From Aeropyrum camini SY1 = JCM 12091 (lineage in GTDB: Archaea; Thermoproteota; Thermoprotei_A; Sulfolobales; Acidilobaceae): a stretch of DNA of 64,000 bases. A program made the position numbers and the translations under genes. Below are positions 59,471 to 64,000 of this stretch, in pieces. Each line of letters begins with the position of its first letter. Position 1 is the stretch's first letter. Below the pieces are notes generated by a model, which worked only from the letters and a program-made list of their open reading frames with translations, made no database searches and was not told where the DNA came from. The stretch spans positions 620,001 to 684,000 of the forward strand of contig NC_022521.1 in the NCBI RefSeq assembly GCF_000591035.1, in the 5' to 3' direction.

Positions 59471-60511
59471 GAATCTTCGAGATAGAATTGCAAGGAGCCG
59501 GGGGCGGTGAAATATGCGGCGTGTAGCTTGGCCGAATCTTCGAGATAGAATTGCAAGTCGATATAACACTCGATCTAGCCGCCGTCGAACCAACAGCCGA
59601 ATCTTCGAGATAGAATTGCAAGTTATCAGCGGCGGAGGGCGCGGCGGATGCTATAACAGATATGCTAGGAATCTTCGAGATAGAATTGCAAGAAGCACAC
59701 TTTGAGCTCGCTCGCGAGCGGCGAAAAGTCTGTCAAGAATCTTCGAGATAGAATTGCAAGCTACTTTGAGCAAATCTACAAGAGGTTGAGGGCATGGATT
59801 AGCTTCGGGAATCTTCGAGATAGAATTGCAAGATCAAGATTATACTAGCTGGAGTGGAGGGTGAGCATGCAGAGTTCCGAATCTTCGAGATAGAATTGCA
59901 AGTGTTTCATGGGGTAAACGTAAATTTGCTAAACACACTATGCTATGAATCTTCGAGATAGAATTGCAAGTGTAGAGCTCAGAGAGAGGCTTCTCACCAT
60001 CCTCGACAGCCTTCCTAACGAATCTTCGAGATAGAATTGCAAGTTTATTATATTAAATACTGTAGTTAGATCTAGCATGTTACCGAATCTTCGAGATAGA
60101 ATTGCAAGACACTGTTAAAGAGGAAATGAAAGTCGGGGAGTTATCGAACTACATGAATCTTCGAGATAGAATTGCAAGCATGGCCTGGGCTTGACGCCTG
60201 AACCTGGCTGTCCAGCTAGAATCTTCGAGATAGAATTGCAAGGGCTAGCCCAGCGCCTGGAAGCACCCTTCATAAACAAGTGCAGGAATCTTCGAGATAG
60301 AATTGCAAGATGCGGCTGACAGCTTCCACGTACTTTAGTGCTACTGTATCTGTGAATCTTCGAGATAGAATTGCAAGGTCGTTAAAGTAGCCATTGGTTG
60401 GGTCTAGTGCCTGTGCTATCCGAATCTTCGAGATAGAATTGCAAGACTGTATATCCGCTGAATCTTTGCTCCACACCTGGGGCAGGGGAATCTTCGAGAT
60501 AGAATTGCAAG
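59471..60511 (+). CRISPR. CRISPR array, 16 identical 24-nt repeats and 15 spacers
   Basis: The 24-nt repeat begins GAATCTTCGAGA and ends TAGAATTGCAAG. All 16 copies are identical, starting at 59471, 59534, 59599, 59669, 59737, 59809, 59879, 59947, 60020, 60085, 60155, 60219, 60286, 60354, 60422 and 60488. Spacers are 39-49 nt. The last 8 nt, ATTGCAAG, resemble the usual 5' handle of type I-A/III crRNAs (ATTGAAAG), so transcription runs left to right from the AT-rich leader. No degenerate terminal repeat. No cas gene lies in this window. The array sits between pcc1 and rps3ae. Confidence 0.98.
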
Positions 60512-60541
60512 CTGTGCTGTGTGTTTCGGTTGTGTGGCATA

Positions 60542-60579
60542 TTTTTATAGCCTCGGCTTGGGCATGTTGTGAGGTGGGG
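60542..60579 (+). promoter_or_regulatory. rps3ae promoter and ribosome site
   Basis: TTTTTATAG (60542-60550) lies 31 nt after the last CRISPR repeat and predicts initiation near 60573. GAGGTGGGG (60571-60579) is the likely ribosome site about 10 nt before TTG 60590. The promoter lets rps3ae be expressed independently of array read-through. Confidence 0.45.
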
Positions 60580-60589
60580 ATGGCTAGGC

Positions 60590-61234
60590 TTGGTTAGGGG
60601 TGGCATTAGGGATACGTGGAGGCTGAAGAAGTGGTTTAAGGTTGTGGCTCCTCCGCTGTTCGGGGAGACTGTGCTTGGCACCACGCCGGCAGATGATCCG
60701 GACAAGCTTATTGGGAGGGTTATGGAGACGACACTGTTCGACATCACTGGCGACTACAGCTATGTCCACGTGAAGATGTACTTCCAGGTTGTGAGGGTCG
60801 AGGGTGACACGGCCTACACCAGGTTCAAGGGCCACGAGCTGCTGAGGGACTATATCAGGGGGTTGACGAGGAGGAAGAGCAGCAAGGTCACCGGTATATT
60901 CAACGTGTGGACTAAGGACGGCTACGGCCTCAGGGTGACGGCTATGGCGTTCACGAGGCAGCGCTGTAAGACGAGCCAGAAGAGCGCTATTAGGAAGGTG
61001 ATGCAGGAGGTTGTGGAGCAGAAGGCCAGGGAGTCCACGCTGGACGAGCTGATACAGCTCATGGTGTTCAGCGACCACGAGGGGAGCCTGGCCTACCTGA
61101 TAGACGAGAGTGCGAGGAAGATATACCCGCTTAGGAAGGTTGAGATCGCGAAGAGCAAGCTACTCTGGGTCCCCGGCCCCAACGGCCCGGAGAAGGCGGT
61201 GGTCGTCTCCCCCCTCCAGCTGAGGGCCACGTAA
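60590..61234 (+). CDS. rps3ae: small ribosomal subunit protein S3ae (S1e)
   Basis: 30S protein specific to archaea and eukaryotes: DTWRLKKWFKVVAPPLFGETVLGTTPAD, VMETTLFDITGDYSYVHVKMYFQV, RTKDGYGLRV-like WTKDGYGLRVTAMAF and KSAIRKVMQEV are diagnostic. TTG 60590 follows GAGGTGGGG; GTG 60569 would add seven residues. Length 214 aa. It is directly downstream of the CRISPR array. Confidence 0.95.
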   Translation: MVRGGIRDTWRLKKWFKVVAPPLFGETVLGTTPADDPDKLIGRVMETTLFDITGDYSYVHVKMYFQVVRVEGDTAYTRFKGHELLRDYIRGLTRRKSSKVTGIFNVWTKDGYGLRVTAMAFTRQRCKTSQKSAIRKVMQEVVEQKARESTLDELIQLMVFSDHEGSLAYLIDESARKIYPLRKVEIAKSKLLWVPGPNGPEKAVVVSPLQLRAT

Positions 61235-61283
61235 CGCCCCGAGGGGGTGCCCCGGGACGGCGGCGGCTGGCGGGGAGGCCCCC

Positions 61284-62351
61284 TGCCTCCTCGTTAAGAC
61301 TGGCCTGGGTTTTGAGAGGATAGCGGCGGCTAGGATCGAGGAGGAGGCGCCCCACCTCAGGGCAGCCCCCTCCCCCCGCGGCTTCAAGGGCCTCGTCCTA
61401 GTCTACGGCTGCCGGGATCCCGAGGCCGACGCCCGGATTATCCTGGATAGGGTTTTGGAGGCGGACAGGGTTCTCGTGGTCCATGCTGTCTCTAGGGCGA
61501 GCCTGGAGGAGATGGCGGCCGCCGCGGCGGAGGCTGCCCGGGGGAGGATTGGGGGTGGAGAGTGCTTCGCCGTCAGGACCACCAGGAGGGGGAGGCACGG
61601 GTTCACGAGCGTAGACGTCAACGTCGTCGTGGGGGATGCTGTGAGGAGGGCTACGGGGGCCTGCGTCAACCTGGGGAGCCCCGACAAGGTTGTGGCGGTG
61701 GAGATTATCCAGGACCTCGCCCTCATCTCCATCTACCCCGGGAGCATGGAGTGGAGGAAGATGAGGGGGAAGCACCCCGTCCTCCCCCTCCTCTCCAGGG
61801 TTGCTGTGGTGCAGATGCCCTACCTCGGCCCCCTGGACGCCTGCAGGAACATGGGGGTGAGGATTGGGAGGGAGGTGCAGAACTTCGAGGTGAGGGAGCT
61901 CGTGGTTGCCCCCACGGGGCTGGTGGAGGCTAGGCAGCTGGCCGAGTTCCTCCAGGGGGTGTTCGAGGGTGTTGAGAGCAGGTTTGAGGTGCAGAGGAAG
62001 AGCTACCACAGGCGGGCCAGGAGGGTGCCCGTCTACCTCCAGGACCTCCACCAGCTGGTGAGGGATAGGAGGGGGGAGCCCATCATAGTGATGGAGCCTG
62101 AGGGGGAGCACATATCGAGGGTTGCGGACAGGCTGTGGGAGCTATTCCGGGGGTCGAGGAGGGTTAACGTTCTCGTCGGCAGCAGAGAGGGCATACCCCT
62201 GGGCGTCTACAGGTACGCGGACCTCGTGGTGGATATAGCCCCGGGGATAACCCTCTCCACGGACTACGCCGCCGCCAGCGCCCTGGTGGCGATAGCCACG
62301 GTGCTTTACGAGAGGTCCTCCCAGCTGGAGGAGGGTGGCGGAGGTGGCTAG
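61284..62351 (+). CDS. THUMP-domain RNA-binding protein (COG1818-like), start unclear
   Basis: The THUMP region (FAVRTTRRGRHGFTSVDVNVVVGDAVRRATGACVNLGSPDKVVAVEI) is followed by a SPOUT-like C-terminal half with VLVGSREGIPLGVYRYADLVVDIAPGITLSTDYAAAS. It probably acts on tRNA. Family-like coding sequence extends upstream to about 61284 (CLLVKTGLGFERIAAARIEEEAP). That stretch, from the in-frame TGA at 61221 to TTG 61455, contains no ATG, GTG or TTG codon. GGGGAGG at 61272-61278 could serve a non-standard start at 61284-61293. From TTG 61455 the protein would be 298 aa and lack its N-terminal domain. Confidence 0.75.
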   Translation, partial: CLLVKTGLGFERIAAARIEEEAPHLRAAPSPRGFKGLVLVYGCRDPEADARIILDRVLEADRVLVVHAVSRASLEEMAAAAAEAARGRIGGGECFAVRTTRRGRHGFTSVDVNVVVGDAVRRATGACVNLGSPDKVVAVEIIQDLALISIYPGSMEWRKMRGKHPVLPLLSRVAVVQMPYLGPLDACRNMGVRIGREVQNFEVRELVVAPTGLVEARQLAEFLQGVFEGVESRFEVQRKSYHRRARRVPVYLQDLHQLVRDRRGEPIIVMEPEGEHISRVADRLWELFRGSRRVNVLVGSREGIPLGVYRYADLVVDIAPGITLSTDYAAASALVAIATVLYERSSQLEEGGGGG

Positions 62352-63912
62352 GGGGTTCGCGGTCCTCCTCCTATACCCCGGCCCCAGGAGCGTGGCCTAC
62401 AGCAGCCTCGCATTCCACCTCATACGGGGCCTCCTCTCCAGCCTGGGGGTGGGGGTTAAAACAGCCTTCCTGGAGGACGGCGTCCTCGAGGCCGGACAAC
62501 CCCTCGACCCCCGGGAGACGAGGGCTGTGCTGGTGAGCCTCCCCTACGAGATCATGTACGCCGACATGGTGAGGGCGCTAGAGCAGCTGGGCCTCAACCC
62601 CTGGGCCCAGGGCCGGGGTGACGGGGACCCCCTGGTCATCGCGGGGGGGCCTGCGGCGACCGCTAACCCCGCCCCCCTGCTGGACCTGGTTGACGCCGTG
62701 CTGGTGGGGGAGCTGGAGCCTGTGGCTGAGGGGCTTGTGGACGCCCTCCAGGAGCCCAGTAGGGGGGCTAGGCTTGAGGCCCTCTCACGCCTCCCCGGGG
62801 TCCTTGTCCCCTCTCTGGAGAACTGGCCTGTGAGGAGGGTGTATGTTGAGGACCTCGACGCCGCCTGGTACCCCCTGGACCAGCGTGCCCCCCCGGGTGT
62901 GGAGCCGGTTTGGGGCCGTGGCTTCATACTGGAGACTAGCCGGGGGTGCGGGAGGGGCTGCAGGTTCTGCATGGAGGGCACTGTATTCAGGCCCAGGAGG
63001 GATAGGAGCCTCGAGGTCCTCAAGCACCTGCTCCGGGAGGGGGTTAGGGTTAACAGGGTCGGGAGGGCTATATTCTACAGCCTAGTCTTCTTCGACAACA
63101 GGGCCAGCGACGAGATACTTAGGCACGCCGTCGAGGACCTCGGGCTCCAGGCTAGCGTGCCGAGCCTGAGGGCCGAGACCCTAACCGAGGAGAGGGCCAG
63201 GCTCATAGCCCGCGGGGGGCAGAGGACTGTGACCATAGCCCCGGAGACCGGCTCCTGCACCATAGCCAGGGCGATACTCAAGCCGATAGGAGGGGACATA
63301 ACCCTCTGGGCGGTGGAGAACCTTCTATCCCAGGGCATACCGGGGGTGAAGCTCTACCTCATAACAGGCTTCCCCGGGGAGGGTGAGGAGGACCTCGCCC
63401 AGACCCAGGACCTCGCCATAAGGGTTGTTGAGAGGGTCAGGAAGGCGGGGGGTGTTGCGAAGGTCTCGATAAACCCGTTTATGCCCAAGCCCGTCACGGG
63501 TATGCAGTGGGCAGGCCTGGCCCCCAGGAGGCTGCTGGAGGAGAGGATTAACAGGCTCTCCAGGGCTCTACGCAGGGCGGGCGCCCGGGTATCGGGCTAC
63601 GACCCCCGGTGGGCCGAGGTCCAGGTCGCCCTCGCCCGGGGCGGGAGGGAGATGGCCAGGGTTGTTGTTGAGTGGGCCAGGATGCCCCGTCAAACCCCTT
63701 CAAGCTTCAGAGCCGCAGCTAGAAGGGCGGGGGTCAGCCTAGACTGGAGCCTGGGGGAGTGGCCGGCCGACTACACCCCGCCCTGGCACAGGCTGGTGGA
63801 GCACCCTAGGGCGGAGCTGTGGAGGCTTAGGAGGGACTGGATGATCTACAGGAGGGTAGTCGAGTCCCGGGGAGGGGCTTCCAGGCTCAGGATACCCGGG
63901 TGCACAGCCTAG
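62335..63912 (+). CDS. radical SAM protein, B12-binding-like type (COG1032)
   Basis: An N-terminal alpha/beta domain resembling the cobalamin-binding fold (about 1-150, with VLVSLPYEIMYADMVRAL and LVIAGGPAATANPAPLLDLVDAVLVGE) precedes the radical SAM barrel. The cluster ligands are CGRGCRFC (Cys205, Cys209, Cys212). TVTIAPETGS and KLYLITGFPGEGEEDL follow. The substrate is unknown; relatives include methylthiotransferase-like and uncharacterised enzymes. GTG 62335 overlaps the THUMP gene by 17 nt; GTG 62344 has GGAGG closer by. Possibly an operon with the THUMP protein, suggesting RNA modification (inference). Confidence 0.85.
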   Translation: MAEVARGFAVLLLYPGPRSVAYSSLAFHLIRGLLSSLGVGVKTAFLEDGVLEAGQPLDPRETRAVLVSLPYEIMYADMVRALEQLGLNPWAQGRGDGDPLVIAGGPAATANPAPLLDLVDAVLVGELEPVAEGLVDALQEPSRGARLEALSRLPGVLVPSLENWPVRRVYVEDLDAAWYPLDQRAPPGVEPVWGRGFILETSRGCGRGCRFCMEGTVFRPRRDRSLEVLKHLLREGVRVNRVGRAIFYSLVFFDNRASDEILRHAVEDLGLQASVPSLRAETLTEERARLIARGGQRTVTIAPETGSCTIARAILKPIGGDITLWAVENLLSQGIPGVKLYLITGFPGEGEEDLAQTQDLAIRVVERVRKAGGVAKVSINPFMPKPVTGMQWAGLAPRRLLEERINRLSRALRRAGARVSGYDPRWAEVQVALARGGREMARVVVEWARMPRQTPSSFRAAARRAGVSLDWSLGEWPADYTPPWHRLVEHPRAELWRLRRDWMIYRRVVESRGGASRLRIPGCTA

Positions 63913-64000
63913 ACGCCGCCCCGCCCCGGCGCCCCCGGGCTCCTGAACGCCCTGAGAGCCCCCTTCACAGTCCCCGAGGTCCTCAGGGGCACCACGAGAA
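63909..64000 (-). CDS. C-terminal fragment of an unidentified protein
   Basis: A minus-strand frame enters from the right edge and ends at TAG complementary to 63909-63911, overlapping the stop of the radical SAM gene. The visible end reads LVVPLRTSGTVKGALRAF followed by a Gly/Pro/Arg-rich tail. It could be real, as convergent genes often overlap by 4 nt here, but 30 residues do not allow assignment. Confidence 0.35.
   Translation of the reverse strand, partial: LVVPLRTSGTVKGALRAFRSPGAPGRGGV

Noticed and set aside
59034-60589. Small cas genes near the array
   Set aside because: The flanks encode only Pcc1 and S3ae; frames inside the array are products of repeats and spacers.

Overview
This window comes from a GC-rich hyperthermophilic crenarchaeon, most likely Desulfurococcales and close to Aeropyrum. 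The evidence is an archaeal gene set (L39e, L31e, LX, S19e, S24e, S27ae, S3ae, aIF6, prefoldin, RNase P Rpr2, KEOPS, XPB helicase, bifunctional FBP aldolase/phosphatase), heavy use of AGG and ATA codons, very frequent GTG and TTG starts, and TATA boxes about 25 nt before start codons, which implies many leaderless mRNAs. The genus is my inference from protein resemblance and has not been checked by search. No rRNA or tRNA gene was found.

Layout. 1-12.9 kb: a DUF371 protein, protein-L-isoaspartate methyltransferase, a lone AT-rich type IV pilin, a TatD-like hydrolase, LeuRS, a DHDPS/KDG-aldolase family enzyme, a CcmAB-like ABC exporter, a MoxR-VWA (RavA-ViaA-like) pair, cytidine deaminase and two membrane proteins. 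13-25 kb: a sulfide:quinone oxidoreductase with DUF1641, a nitroreductase, HtpX, an eIF2B-family protein, a three-gene metal/cobalamin-type ABC importer whose binding protein is membrane-anchored on a coiled-coil stalk, AMMECR1, TYW1, a thioredoxin reductase split by a one-base frameshift, and two unrecognised genes. 25-30 kb: sucCD, an XPB-like helicase with an unrecognised partner, and an HTH-phosphoribosyltransferase regulator. 30-37 kb: a long minus-strand information-processing operon running DNA ligase, Rpr2, CRM protein, S19e, PDCD5, L39e, L31e, aIF6, LX, prefoldin alpha, FtsY. 37-53 kb: RNA-modification genes (NSUN-PUA, Nob1-like PIN, Trm5), NAD kinase, FBP aldolase/phosphatase, Map, a UPF0173 hydrolase, ABCE1, DUF1512, MetRS, S24e-S27ae, Kae1-Bud32, a Ham1 NTPase and S15. 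53-59 kb: a nucleotidyltransferase, an aspartokinase-asd-hom operon, a Cdc45/RecJ-like protein and Pcc1. 59.1-60.5 kb: a CRISPR leader and a 16-repeat array without cas genes. 60.6-64 kb: S3ae, a THUMP protein and a radical SAM protein.

How the genes work together. Translation and tRNA/rRNA modification dominate (LeuRS, MetRS, aIF6, ABCE1, FtsY, KEOPS subunits Kae1, Bud32 and Pcc1, Trm5, TYW1, NSUN, Rpr2). The most unusual region is the CRISPR locus. It lies between pcc1 and rps3ae, and its leader carries two diverged copies of a module made of GTATATAC, TTATTAGG and TGGACCCCCC, about 120 nt apart, plus a perfect GC hairpin. Other points for follow-up are the frameshifted thioredoxin reductase, the THUMP gene with no ordinary start codon, the stalked binding protein, the bidirectional nadK/trm5 TATA box and several dyads in promoter regions.
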